DNA of 64,000 nt from positions 1-64,000 of the forward strand of contig JQKK01000009.1 in NCBI GenBank assembly GCA_000746015.1, given 5' to 3'. Made by a program: the position numbers and the translations under genes. This DNA is from Lachnospiraceae bacterium MA2020. Lineage in GTDB: Bacteria > Bacillota > Clostridia > Lachnospirales > Lachnospiraceae. Below the pieces are notes generated by a model. The model was not told where the DNA came from. It worked only from the letters and a program-made list of their open reading frames with translations, and searched no databases. Shown piece by piece: positions 16,820 to 26,082 of this stretch (position 1 is the stretch's first letter; every line of letters begins with the position of its first letter).

Positions 16820-19039
16820 TTATTCACTACTAACAAGCAATTTGTATAATCCGCCTTCTTTCATCAGCTGTTCATGTGTACCTCGCTGCATAACTTCTCC
16901 CTGATCCAGTACGATGATCTCATCGCAATCTCTTATAGTTGAAAGTCTGTGGGCTATGATCACGGTAGTAATGCCTCTGTCTCTGATGGATTTCATCACG
17001 TTGTACTCGGTCCTTGCATCAAGAGCACTTGTTGCTTCGTCTAAAACCACGATTATAGGGTCGCTTGCGAGAACCCGGGCTATTTCCAGTCGCTGTCTTT
17101 GTCCTCCTGACATGTTTCTTCCATTTTCTATGAGAATGTTTTCATAGCCACCTTCGCGTTTCATGATGTCTTCGTGTATCGAGGCATCTTTGGCTGCAAG
17201 GATCATTTCAAAATCTTCGATGGTGTTGTCCCACATTTTGATATTGTTGGCTATTGTATCTTCAAAGATTGTGATATCCTGATCAACCACGGTTACAGAG
17301 CTCCTGAAAACGCTCTGATCGATCTCATCTATGTGTTTTCCATCAAACAGTATCTCTCCGCTCCAGGGCTGGTAAAGACCTGATATCAGATTTGCCAGAG
17401 TGCTTTTACCACAGCCGGACGGACCGACAAAAGCGACGCTCGAGCCTGTCTTTAGCTCAAGTGAAAAATCGTTTATAAGAGGTTTTGCAAATTTAGAATA
17501 TCCGAAAGTGACATTTCTAATTGAAAGTGTGCCTTTGAGCTTACTATAGTCGGATTTATCTGTTTCATCTTTGGAATCGATAAGCAGGCCGTCAGTGCTG
17601 ATATCTTCCATATTTACGCAGGCTTTATCAGTGGGATATTCCATGACATCCTTGATCCTGTCTATGCGTGTCCGCATTTCCTGCAGATCCTGTCCGGCAC
17701 TTATCAGCATATCAACGGGAGTTATAAATGAGTCGAGATATCCTCTGAAAGCGAAGAGTGTACCTTCAGTAAAGTGACCTTTGTATATTAAAAATGCACC
17801 GATAAAAATGACTGTATAGTTTACAAGCTCAGTAACCATACCCATAAAAGCTGTAAAGCGGGCATCGACAGAGGATACCCGAAGTTTAAGGTCATTAACG
17901 GAATCGTGGTAAGAAGCCCAAAGCTGGAAAAAACCGTTTTCGCTGCCGCTTGATTTTAAGGTTTCAATCATATTTACACCGGATACTGTAGCAGAGTCCA
18001 GGAGACCTTCATCTCTCATCAGAACCTGAGTTAAATTTACGTTCCGTTTGGAACTCATATTTCCTATGAGAGTGTTTATGAGCATACCAATCAGACCTAC
18101 CATTGTAAGCATTACAGAAAACCTGAGCATTACTACAAGATAGAAGATAAGCATGCAGAAATTTAAGAATACAGGTGCTATCTTAAAGGTGAGTTCGCGC
18201 GCGACATTTGCATTCAGACTTTGCCGCTGCTGTATGTCTCCGGCACTTCTCTGCGAAAAGAATTTCATAGGCAGTCTGAGTACCTTCCAGATATAGGATG
18301 CATTTCCAAAAACGGAGAGTCTGCCTTCTATCTTAAGCATGTAGATATCACGTATACCTGAAAATATTACCTGCACAGCTATAACACATAAAAGTGCAGT
18401 CATAAAAGATGGAAATTGATCTGCTTTTTTACCACTTAAGAGACCGTCAAGAAAGAACTTTGAAAACCAGGTATTGGCGATACCGGAAAAAGACATAACA
18501 GCGGTGATGATAATGGAGAAAATGATAGTACCGACTCCGCCCTTGAGGGTTTTAATGACATATCCCCAGACGCTGCCTCTTTTGCCACCGGGAGTAAAGT
18601 TTTCTGTTGGTGTGAAGTATAGACAAACGCCGGAATAACCTTCATTGAATTCGGCTATGGACCTGACAACCGCTCCTGCTGAAGGGTCATTTATATAGAC
18701 TTTATTATTTTTAATTCCGGTGACAACTATGAAATGGTTATTCTCCCAGTGGGCAACGCATGGAAACTCACTGTCCTTTAAGAAGCTCTCAGTGTTTTGA
18801 CGGAATCCTTTTACTTCAAGCCCGTATGACCTTCCTGCACGCAGAATATCTCTTGCTGAGGAGCCGTCACGCGAAATACCACAATCGTCTCGGGCCTGTT
18901 CCAATGAAATCCATCTTCCATAGTAACCAAGTATCATGGCAAGACATGCTGCACCACATTCTACAGCCTCCATCTGCATTACCATTGGAACTTTGGCAAT
19001 TCCTGACTTAACAGGTTTCTTTATTTGCTCCAAATTCAT
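16820..19039 (-). CDS. NHLM-type ABC transporter with C39 leader peptidase
   Basis: 739 residues. Residues 15-140 are a C39 cysteine peptidase, with Q22 and nucleophile C28 in MQMEAVECGAACLAMILGYYG, His in ENNHFIVV and Asp in YINDPSAG. A six-helix transmembrane domain (about 165-450) follows, then the ATPase: GPSGCGKST, MSGGQRQR, IIVVLDEATSALD. Such proteins cut the precursor after a double glycine while exporting it. The neighbouring 76-residue gene upstream encodes a peptide with that site. AGGGGA... spacing places the second transporter 18 bases downstream, so the two are co-transcribed. Confidence 0.93.
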   Translation of the reverse strand: MNLEQIKKPVKSGIAKVPMVMQMEAVECGAACLAMILGYYGRWISLEQARDDCGISRDGSSARDILRAGRSYGLEVKGFRQNTESFLKDSEFPCVAHWENNHFIVVTGIKNNKVYINDPSAGAVVRSIAEFNEGYSGVCLYFTPTENFTPGGKRGSVWGYVIKTLKGGVGTIIFSIIITAVMSFSGIANTWFSKFFLDGLLSGKKADQFPSFMTALLCVIAVQVIFSGIRDIYMLKIEGRLSVFGNASYIWKVLRLPMKFFSQRSAGDIQQRQSLNANVARELTFKIAPVFLNFCMLIFYLVVMLRFSVMLTMVGLIGMLINTLIGNMSSKRNVNLTQVLMRDEGLLDSATVSGVNMIETLKSSGSENGFFQLWASYHDSVNDLKLRVSSVDARFTAFMGMVTELVNYTVIFIGAFLIYKGHFTEGTLFAFRGYLDSFITPVDMLISAGQDLQEMRTRIDRIKDVMEYPTDKACVNMEDISTDGLLIDSKDETDKSDYSKLKGTLSIRNVTFGYSKFAKPLINDFSLELKTGSSVAFVGPSGCGKSTLANLISGLYQPWSGEILFDGKHIDEIDQSVFRSSVTVVDQDITIFEDTIANNIKMWDNTIEDFEMILAAKDASIHEDIMKREGGYENILIENGRNMSGGQRQRLEIARVLASDPIIVVLDEATSALDARTEYNVMKSIRDRGITTVIIAHRLSTIRDCDEIIVLDQGEVMQRGTHEQLMKEGGLYKLLVSSE

Positions 19040-19054
19040 ATATTTTCCTCAAAA

Positions 19055-19083
19055 AAGAGCCGTAACGCGAGGTCACGGCTCTT
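19055..19083 (-). terminator. Terminator/attenuator between precursor peptide and transporter genes
   Basis: AAGAGCCGT / ACGGCTCTT 9-bp stem; read on the minus strand it is followed by TTTTT. It lies between the precursor gene and the transporter gene, so partial read-through would give more peptide than transporter. Confidence 0.85.
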
Positions 19084-19099
19084 CATAATTCCAATATTC

Positions 19100-19330
19100 T
19101 TAATTTACAGGCTGCTCAAAATTAGGTTTATCGCCGGCATCCTTAAATTTATGACCCTCCTGACACTCCCAGACGCCGCCCTGCTTTCTGGTACGAATAT
19201 TCATCTTACCTTTCTTCATACATTCAAGGCACTTAGGACCATCAAATTTCTTATCCTTATGCTTCTTTTTGCCACCCGCTGTTTCTTCCAATTCTTCTTC
19301 GTCTAAAGCTTCCTTGATTTCCTCTGACAT
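19100..19330 (-). CDS. Double-glycine secreted peptide precursor with zinc-ribbon-like core
   Basis: 76 residues. The leader (1-20) has the acidic LDEEELEETAGG ending used by C39 transporters. Cleavage after GG leaves a 56-residue basic core with KCLEC, then 15 residues, then CQEGH, that is Cx2C ... Cx3H, like a zinc ribbon or rubredoxin-type knuckle. No lanthipeptide, sactipeptide or other maturase gene is nearby, so the product is likely unmodified. GGAAGGAGAG precedes ATG. It lies just upstream of both exporters on the same strand. Bacteriocin, signal or metal-binding function unknown. Confidence 0.8.
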   Translation of the reverse strand: MSEEIKEALDEEELEETAGGKKKHKDKKFDGPKCLECMKKGKMNIRTRKQGGVWECQEGHKFKDAGDKPNFEQPVN

Positions 19331-19383
19331 AAATATCTCTCCTTCCTAATAATCATATTATTAGAATTATTGTGTTGAAACAG

Positions 19384-19404
19384 TTACATTATACCATATA
19401 TTAT
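19384..19404 (-). promoter_or_regulatory. Probable promoter of the precursor gene (-10 element)
   Basis: On the minus strand GGTATAATG provides a TATAAT box about 60-70 bases before the precursor ATG. The -35 is weak. No operator-like palindrome is evident. Confidence 0.5.
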
Positions 19405-19451
19405 TTAGTCAAATTAGGTTTTGTACTAAAAATTATTGTACATTTTTTGCA

Positions 19452-19480
19452 ACAAAAAGCCCCGCCGGGTTTGACGGGGC
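19452..19480 (-). terminator. Terminator after the symporter gene
   Basis: GC-rich stem GCCCCG / CGGGGC with CTTTTTG on the minus strand, just beyond the symporter stop. Confidence 0.9.
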
Positions 19481-19496
19481 CAAATAGTATTATGCC

Positions 19497-21032
19497 TTAT
19501 TTATGAGCAGCTTTATCATCCCATACAGGAACATCTATTTTTGCTACTTTAGATGTGAATGGGGTATTGTCATTTTTCTCAAAATGCATTTGAGCATTTT
19601 TTACATACTTAAATCCGATGTAAAGAAGCGGGATATTGCAGTATGCAATGAGGATATTGGCAAAATCAGAAAGATCCCAAAGGGCACCAAGATCCATACC
19701 TACTATTGAGGTGAGCATACCGAAGCAGATAACAAAAATATCCAGTATACGTATAGTATTTATAAATGTTGGTTTTTTACTTATTCTATTTGCACATATC
19801 TCTGAAAATGACATGAATCCTAAAAGGCAGGTAAATGCAAAAAGTCCAAAACACAGTGATATAAGCAGAGTGACAAGACTGTTAAATACACTGCCATGGG
19901 TAAGCTCTGTTACTGATGCGAGATACTTTGGAAGTTTTCCCATTTCAAACCATGCATCAGCAGAATCTGTAAGCCATACCCTGCCCATGATAACAACAAA
20001 TCCTGTCAAAGTACATATCACAATTGTATCAAGAAATACACCTATTGCTTGTACGCAGCCCTGATCACATGGATGTGCTGCATCTGAAGCAGCTGCAGGC
20101 ATTGTGATCGTACCCTGACCTGCTTCATTAGACATGAGCCCACGCTTGACTCCCTGCATCAGTGCTATACCAAATGCACCGCCAAATACAGCTTCTGGCT
20201 TGAATGCCTCGGTAAATACAGCATAGAAAAACCATGGGATCCTTGTGAAGTTTATGAGGATAAGGATCAAAACAGTCAAAACATATACAGTTGCCATAAT
20301 TGGTACAAGTATGTCAGTTACCTTTGAGATTTTCTTAGTTCCGCCAAATGAAACAGCGACAGTAGCAATTATCACAATTGCAAAGCCGATCCAATAGATC
20401 GCATGCGTTGTCGGGAGTTCCTTTCCACTGATTATACTTGCTATCTGTCCCATGGCTGATACTGTATTGAAGCCCTGAGCCGGGAAGCAGAGAAGAGCAT
20501 AGATTATATACATAATCGAAAGTACTATACCAACTACAGCAGAATTTCCGAGTAGACGTCTGCCATAGAAAGCCATTCCACCGATGTATTCATCATTCTT
20601 TTTCTCTTTGAAAATCTGTGAAAGTGTTGACTCAACGAAAGCAGTAGACATCCCGAAGAATGCGGATATCCACATCCAAAGCAAAGCGCCCGGACCACCT
20701 ACAGATACAGCGCCGGTCACACCAAGGATGTTTCCGGGACCAACTCGCATGGCGGTTGAAAGAAAGAACGAAGCTAATGGAGAGATACCCATTTGAGCTT
20801 TACTGTTTTTTAGAACAGAAATACCATGCTTAAATTTGCGGATCTGAATGAAGCGTAATCTCACAGAAAAGTAGATACCTGAGCCAATCAATAAAATGAT
20901 GGCGAGAGAGAAGTTTCCTAAAATAGGGATGTTTGCGTACCATTCAAAGTTTGTGGGAAAGTCCCAGAACAGATCGGATACGACTTGAATTTTGCCACAT
21001 ACGGCAGTAATTACAGCCAATAGAGTTTCCAT
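19497..21032 (-). CDS. Alanine/glycine:cation symporter family protein (AGCS)
   Basis: 511 residues, about 10-11 membrane helices. Family signatures are MRVGPGNILGVTGAVSVGGPGALLWMW, GAFGIALMQGVKRGLMSNEAGQGT and AAASDAAHPCDQGCVQ. It imports alanine or glycine with Na+ or H+. AGGAGG lies 5 bases before ATG. The gene has its own promoter and terminator. A strong hairpin sits in its 5' region. I looked for a glycine riboswitch, often found before such genes, and did not see one. Confidence 0.93.
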   Translation of the reverse strand: METLLAVITAVCGKIQVVSDLFWDFPTNFEWYANIPILGNFSLAIILLIGSGIYFSVRLRFIQIRKFKHGISVLKNSKAQMGISPLASFFLSTAMRVGPGNILGVTGAVSVGGPGALLWMWISAFFGMSTAFVESTLSQIFKEKKNDEYIGGMAFYGRRLLGNSAVVGIVLSIMYIIYALLCFPAQGFNTVSAMGQIASIISGKELPTTHAIYWIGFAIVIIATVAVSFGGTKKISKVTDILVPIMATVYVLTVLILILINFTRIPWFFYAVFTEAFKPEAVFGGAFGIALMQGVKRGLMSNEAGQGTITMPAAASDAAHPCDQGCVQAIGVFLDTIVICTLTGFVVIMGRVWLTDSADAWFEMGKLPKYLASVTELTHGSVFNSLVTLLISLCFGLFAFTCLLGFMSFSEICANRISKKPTFINTIRILDIFVICFGMLTSIVGMDLGALWDLSDFANILIAYCNIPLLYIGFKYVKNAQMHFEKNDNTPFTSKVAKIDVPVWDDKAAHK

Positions 21033-21065
21033 ACATTTCCTCCTAAATACAATCCAATATTGAAA

Positions 21066-21098
21066 AAAGGCGTCAACAAAAAATGTTGAAACGCCTTT
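21066..21098 (-). terminator. Hairpin with T-run in the symporter 5' region
   Basis: AAAGGCGT-CAAC / GTTG-AA-ACGCCTTT stem. On the minus strand it is followed by TTTTTT, only about 30 bases before the symporter start. A -10 like TATAAT lies upstream on the minus strand (about 21110-21115), so the hairpin would be inside the leader and could attenuate transcription. Confidence 0.6.
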
Positions 21099-21359
21099 GC
21101 TTCGTTTTGTATTATATCAGAGATATGTATCAGTATGCAATTCTTCCTTCATAATTGTCACTTTCGAAAGTAATAACTCTGTTATCAGAAAGATTTTGGA
21201 CTATCATTGCAGGGGTGTTTAATGAGGAATATGTATGATAGCCATAACTTATTACACGATATAAGAATTGAGTATTATACAAAAGTCTATCAAGATGGTA
21301 GGATAACGTAAACAATTAAAGTACGTAAAGCAAATATCGGATATGGAGGAAGCTGTTTT
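21099..21359. other. Divergent promoter region between symporter and cysK
   Basis: The gap holds the symporter promoter (minus-strand TATAAT near 21110) and, toward cysK, GAGTATTATAC near 21270 as a possible -10. A 61-codon minus-strand frame (21130-21315, TTG start) has no ribosome site and is not accepted as a gene. No T-box or known riboswitch was recognised. Confidence 0.4.
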
Positions 21360-22343
21360 ATGGGAAAGATTAATAAATCAATTGCTGAACTTGTTGGCAG
21401 AACACCTCTGCTTGAGCTTGTAAACTATGAAAAGAAACATGACCTCAAGGCAAGACTTCTTGTAAAGCTTGAGTATTTCAATCCTAATCAGAGTGTAAAG
21501 GATAGAATAGCTCTTGCTATGGTTGAAGATGCTGAAAAAAAGGGACTTTTGAAACCGGGATATACAATTGTTGAGACAACAAGTGGAAATACAGGTATCG
21601 GTCTTGCGGCGATCGCAGCAGCAAAGGGATATAAGTTTAGAGTTTACATTCAGGATAATGTTAGTAAGGAAAGATTTCAGGTCATTCAGGCCTTCGGCGG
21701 AGAGACAATTAAATTGTCAGAAGAGCCTGCAATTGCAAAGGTTCTTGAAGAGACAAATGGTGATTTTGTTGCAGCTATAGATGCATTGAGAAAAGAGGTA
21801 TTGTCAAAAGAAAAGGATATATTCTTTGTGGATCAGGTATCAAATCCAGCTAATCCTGCAATACATGAAGCTACGACAGGACCTGAGATCTGGGAGGATA
21901 CAGATGGAAAGGTAGATATACTTGTTGCAAATGTTGGTACGGGTGGAACAGTATCAGGTACAGGTAAATTCCTTAAAAGTAAAAATCCTGATATCAAAGT
22001 GGTTGCTCTGCAGCCGGGACCAAATTCACTTCCAAGTGAAGCAAATCCTGAACCTGAGGAAATTACCGGAGTTCATCCGTTTGAAGGAATTCCTAAGGAA
22101 AGAGTACCTGCAACAATGAATCTTGATATATATGACGAAAAGTTTGAAGTTGAGACAGTTGAGGCATATACAGCTGCGAGAGAAGCTGCGAAGAATGACG
22201 GCATATTGGTAGGAACCTCATCAGGAGCAGCAATCTATGCGGCAACACAGATTGCAAAGCGTCCAGAAAATGAAAGCAAGACGATAGTTGCGGTATTGCC
22301 TGACACTGGACTGAGATACCTGTCAACACCGCTGTTTGGTTAA
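21360..22343 (+). CDS. cysK: Cysteine synthase A
   Basis: 327 residues. O-acetylserine sulfhydrylase, a PLP enzyme making cysteine from O-acetylserine and sulfide in the cytosol. The PLP lysine is K47 in NPNQSVKDR. The substrate loop is ETTSGNTGIGLA, the phosphate-binding Gly motif is NVGTGGTVSGTG, and the C-terminal active-site motif is GTSSGAA. A segment around 125-150 (LEETNGDFVAAIDALRKE) makes it about 15 residues longer than usual. ATGGAGGAAG precedes ATG. Single gene with its own terminator. Confidence 0.95.
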   Translation: MGKINKSIAELVGRTPLLELVNYEKKHDLKARLLVKLEYFNPNQSVKDRIALAMVEDAEKKGLLKPGYTIVETTSGNTGIGLAAIAAAKGYKFRVYIQDNVSKERFQVIQAFGGETIKLSEEPAIAKVLEETNGDFVAAIDALRKEVLSKEKDIFFVDQVSNPANPAIHEATTGPEIWEDTDGKVDILVANVGTGGTVSGTGKFLKSKNPDIKVVALQPGPNSLPSEANPEPEEITGVHPFEGIPKERVPATMNLDIYDEKFEVETVEAYTAAREAAKNDGILVGTSSGAAIYAATQIAKRPENESKTIVAVLPDTGLRYLSTPLFG

Positions 22344-22369
22344 GTAGATAAGGTAGTGGTATATTAGTA

Positions 22370-22411
22370 AAAAACAGACCTGATTCTATTAAAGGATTGA
22401 GGTCTGTTTTT
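22370..22411 (+). terminator. Rho-independent terminator after cysK
   Basis: Twelve-bp stem AAAAACAGACCT / AGGTCTGTTTTT with an 18-base loop and T-rich end; also usable from the opposite strand. Confidence 0.9.
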
Positions 22412-22439
22412 ATGTGTATGAATATAAATGCTAGAAATT

Positions 22440-22680
22440 TTATTTTAAATATTCACGGAGCTGCTCAACGAGTGGATATACCATTGTTCCAGGAGTGAAT
22501 TCTGATGTTTTATCAGTTTTAGTATCAAAGTTGCTCATCCTTCGTTTGGCATTTTTGATTGCGGTTTCAACGCCACCAAAAGATTCTAGAAGGTCATAGA
22601 TGTTTTTTATGTTTTTTCATAGCCATCATCTGCAAGGTGATATCCTGTCTTCTTTTCTTAAATAAATCATCGCTTCCCAA
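22440..22680 (-). pseudogene. rloB-like gene, internally deleted and frameshifted
   Basis: It begins with a TTG-start peptide GSDDLFKKRRQDI, typical of the N-terminus of RloB-family proteins, then jumps to ADDGYEK and, after a one-base frame change, NIYDLLESFGGVETAIKNA, EFTPGTMVYPLVEQL, the RloB C-terminus. About 60% of the roughly 200-residue protein is missing. It starts right after the stop of the rloA remnant, as in intact rloA-rloB operons. RloAB ('restriction-linked ORFs') are accessory genes near type I systems; RloB-type proteins are linked to nuclease or abortive-infection defence. Not functional here. Confidence 0.75.
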
Positions 22681-22681
22681 T

Positions 22682-23872
22682 TCAATCACCTGCTTCCACT
22701 GAATAATCTGTCAAGGCTGGTATTCCTCCGTATACTCCGGAAAGATAATCTTTCTCAAATGAGGCATCAGAGCGTATTCTAAAATCAGATAGTGCTGACA
22801 GGTTTGAATATCCATATTTATCTTTTTGCACGAACCAAATCTGATCTCTTCGAAAGAATTATTTATCAAGCAGTGTTGTATCATGGGTTGTGTATATTAG
22901 TTGTGCGGTGGTTTTTTCATTTTTGAATAGGTCTATAATGAATTTCAGTAGTAGCGGATGAAGCTTGGTGTTAAGCTCATCAACAATCATGATTCCATTA
23001 CGCTGGATTATTGAAGAAGCTACAATGAAAAGTATAATGCACTTGAGAGTTCCCTGAGATTCAGAATAAAGGTTTAACCGGTAATCTTTTGAATCTTTTC
23101 CTTTATGATAGGTAAAAAATTCGATTTTCTTGTCGATATTTTAATAGGAAATATCTTTTATCCCGGTATCTATTGCTGTAAGGAATTTTATTATTTCATC
23201 TTTATTATTATCAATAGCTTCAGGAAGTAGCCTTTCAATGATTCTTGGATTTTCATAATATTTTGTATCTACAATCATCATCTGAGTAATTTCAGAGAAA
23301 ATGTCATGAAATACATTTGTATTTAGTGATAATCTGCTGAAAAAGGTAATTGCCAGTGTTTCGGATGGAACCTGCTTTTTATATTTTTCACATTCCCTGC
23401 GTATGGAAGCGCCAATTGTAATATCATTATTTGTACGCTCTATAAGGATTGATTTTCGGTTGCTTTTATAATCTTTTTTATATAACCATTCGCTTATGAT
23501 TTTTTTATCATTGAATTCAAAACCGTATGTATATTCCCGTTCAGTATTGCAGAAAATAACCTGGTATTCTGATGGTTCATCGTTATCTTCAAAGGCAAAT
23601 GGATTAAAATATTTTTTTAGTATGTTATCTTCAGTAGCAGCTGCAGTGTTCATAGAGCTTACGACAATTTTTTGAAATAGCTGTATACCATTATATAGAT
23701 TTGATTTACCGCTGGCATTTGCACCGTATATCGCAGCAGCGCGAACGAAGTTGTCATTAGTTCCTGTAATAAGATTATATGAATGTTCTTTATATGCTGG
23801 TATTGAGGTCATGTCTAGTACGATTTCGTCTTTGAACGAAAGCACATTTTTCATTGAAAACTGAGCTAACAT
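22682..23872 (-). pseudogene. rloA-like AAA ATPase with two in-frame TAA stops
   Basis: One continuous frame of 397 codons encodes an AAA_15/AAA_21 ATPase broken by TAA at 23141-23143 and 22859-22861. Walker A is GANASGKSN near residue 56; Walker B and the H-loop survive beyond the first stop (GIMIVDELNTKLHP, YTTHDTTLLDK). The second stop follows TTLLDK and precedes FFRRDQIW, where a Lys codon (AAA to TAA) is likely lost. Length and order otherwise fit RloA. The frame can extend to GTG 23881, but AGGAGG favours ATG 23872. With rloB it is a decayed defence pair beside the type I operon. A truncated 243-residue product could still be made. Confidence 0.85.
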
Positions 23873-24183
23873 TGTGGTCACCTCCTGTTGTTTGTTTTAG
23901 TATCTTGTGATGGAAGCTATTGGCTGGGCTGAATTGGAATCTGAGGTACCAGTTTGCAAAGTTAAATCCGGTTTTCTACTATATGTTTGCAATATTAAAT
24001 TTTTTCAAAGCTATTATTCTTTCAGCACCCCTGCTCATTTTCGTATGTTGAATAATAAGCCATGCAAGTAACAAATATGGTATACTTATATCAATTGTTG
24101 TTATGTGCTAAATTCTTAAGAAAAGCAAATTTACATTTAGTATGTTTTACATACAATAGAAATGAAAAGGTTAGGAATAATCA
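23873..24183. other. Divergent promoter region between rloA remnant and hsd operon
   Basis: 311 bp, AT-rich. TATACTTATATC near 24078-24090 is a possible -10 toward hsdM. A weak AGGAATA ribosome site ends before ATG 24184. A 13-bp near-palindrome lies around 24133-24155 (AGTATGTTTTACATACAATA: GTATGT / ACATAC). No gene was found. Confidence 0.45.
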
Positions 24184-26082
24184 ATGGATAACAAAAGTAT
24201 CAAAAAGTTAGAAGCAGATTTATGGGAGTCAGCAGACTTACTCCGTGCAGGTTCAAAATTGACATCAAATCAGTACTGTATGCCTGTACTTGGATTGCTA
24301 TTCCTTAGATATGCATACAGCCGATTTAAGATGGTTGAAGAGGAAATATTAAAGACAAGACCCGTTAGAAATGGTAGACAAATGCCTGTTGAAGCAAGCG
24401 ACTTTGCAGCTAAAAGTGCATTGTTTCTTCCTAAAGAAGCTCAGTACAGCTATCTTGTTAATTTGCCTTCAAATGTTGCATCAATGGGATTAGTAAACGT
24501 TGATGGACAGCCTATGGCAAGTCTTGGCGAAGTTGTAAACAATGCTATGCATTTGGTTGAACAGCAGAGCGAACAACTTACAGGTGTTTTACCAAAGAGC
24601 TATACCGATTTTTCTGATGATTTACTTGGAGAACTCTTAAGAATATTCAATAACAATGCTCTTGATGAAGTTGGCGGAGATGTTATTGGACGTATTTATG
24701 AGTATTTCCTTAATAAGTTTGCTAAGAACATTGCATCTGATGATGGTGTGTTCTTCACTCCAAAATCACTTGTAAAAATGATTGTTAATGTTCTTGAGCC
24801 TAAACAAGGAGTGCTTCTTGATCCAGCTTGTGGTTCAGGCGGTATGTTTGTTCAGACGGGTGATTTTGTTAATGAGGCAGGATTACAGGCTAATTCAAGC
24901 ATGACATTTTATGGTCAGGAGAAGGTTGAGTATAATGCTCAGCTTTGTCTGATGAATATGGCTGTGCATGGTCTTACAGGTGTAATTAAGTCTGGTGATG
25001 AAGCGAATAGCTTTTATCATGATGCACATAACCTTGAAGGAAAGTGTAATTATGTAATGGCAAATCCGCCATTCAATGTTGATAAGGTTAAGGCAGAAAC
25101 CGCAAACAATGCTGGAAGATTACCTTTTGGAGTACCTAAAGAAAATAAAAATAAAGAAATTGGAAATGCAAATTATCTTTGGATTTCTTATTTCTATGCT
25201 TATTTGAATGAAACAGGCAGAGCCGGTTTTGTTATGGCATCATCTGCTACAGATAGCCAGGGAAGCGACAAAGATATTAGAGAAAAACTTGTTAAGACCG
25301 GACATGTAGATGTCATGATTTCTGTAGGAAATAATTTCTTTTACACGAAGAGTTTGCCTTGTTCATTATGGTTTTATGATAAGGGAAAATCTGACGCGAT
25401 TAAAGACAAGGTCTTATTTATTGATGCCAGAAATTATTATACAGTTGTTGATCGTACACTAAACGAATGGAGTGAATGGCAGCTTAAGAATCTAAATGCA
25501 ATTGTATGGCTTTATAGGGGTGAGACAGAGAAGTATCAGGCATTGCTTGAAGAATATAAAACTACAATTGCTACTTTGGTTTCTGAAACTGGAGAAGCCG
25601 GATTAAATGCTGTCAATGAGGATGTATTTGGAGAGGGAATAGAGGTTGTAAAAAAGCAACTAAAAGCATTAAAAGAGAATTCTAAAAAAGCAGTCGAGGC
25701 TGCAGATAGAAAAGATAAGAAGCGTGTTCAGACAGAATGGGATGAAAAGATAGCAGACATTACAGAAATTGCAAAAATAGTAAAAGAAGCACACTGGCTT
25801 TACAGCAAATTTGGTAATGGCACATATCAGGATATCCCAGGGCTTTGTAAGATTGCATATACAACGAATGACAAGAAGACAGATGAAAATGATATCAGTA
25901 TAGAAGACAAAGGCTGGTCATTAACTCCGGGAGTATATGTAGGTGTTGCTCCGGTAGAAGATGATGGAGTGGATTTTGAAGAAAGAATGGCAGAGATTCA
26001 TCAGGAACTTCTTTCACTTCAAGCGGAAAGCAATGAATTGATGGATGCTATCTCGCAGAATATGAAGGAGATGGGACTATGA
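24184..26082 (+). CDS. hsdM: Type I restriction-modification DNA methyltransferase (HsdM)
   Basis: 632 residues. N-terminal HsdM helical domain (about 5-140: LEADLWESADLLRAGSKLTS), then an N6-adenine methyltransferase. SAM motif I is LLDPACGSGGMF at 211-222 and the catalytic NPPF is at 294-297. FFTPKSLVKMIV precedes motif I. The C-terminal about 170 residues are coiled coil and end MDAISQNMKEMGL, probably contacting HsdS. It methylates adenine in the HsdS-set site and is also needed for restriction. First gene of the operon; its stop overlaps the next start by 4 bases. Confidence 0.97.
   Translation: MDNKSIKKLEADLWESADLLRAGSKLTSNQYCMPVLGLLFLRYAYSRFKMVEEEILKTRPVRNGRQMPVEASDFAAKSALFLPKEAQYSYLVNLPSNVASMGLVNVDGQPMASLGEVVNNAMHLVEQQSEQLTGVLPKSYTDFSDDLLGELLRIFNNNALDEVGGDVIGRIYEYFLNKFAKNIASDDGVFFTPKSLVKMIVNVLEPKQGVLLDPACGSGGMFVQTGDFVNEAGLQANSSMTFYGQEKVEYNAQLCLMNMAVHGLTGVIKSGDEANSFYHDAHNLEGKCNYVMANPPFNVDKVKAETANNAGRLPFGVPKENKNKEIGNANYLWISYFYAYLNETGRAGFVMASSATDSQGSDKDIREKLVKTGHVDVMISVGNNFFYTKSLPCSLWFYDKGKSDAIKDKVLFIDARNYYTVVDRTLNEWSEWQLKNLNAIVWLYRGETEKYQALLEEYKTTIATLVSETGEAGLNAVNEDVFGEGIEVVKKQLKALKENSKKAVEAADRKDKKRVQTEWDEKIADITEIAKIVKEAHWLYSKFGNGTYQDIPGLCKIAYTTNDKKTDENDISIEDKGWSLTPGVYVGVAPVEDDGVDFEERMAEIHQELLSLQAESNELMDAISQNMKEMGL

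Noticed and set aside
21130-21315. 61-codon minus-strand ORF upstream of the symporter
   Set aside because: TTG start without ribosome site, no family; kept only as part of the intergenic note.
21033-21359. Possible glycine riboswitch before the symporter
   Set aside because: The conserved core of glycine aptamers was not found on the minus strand.
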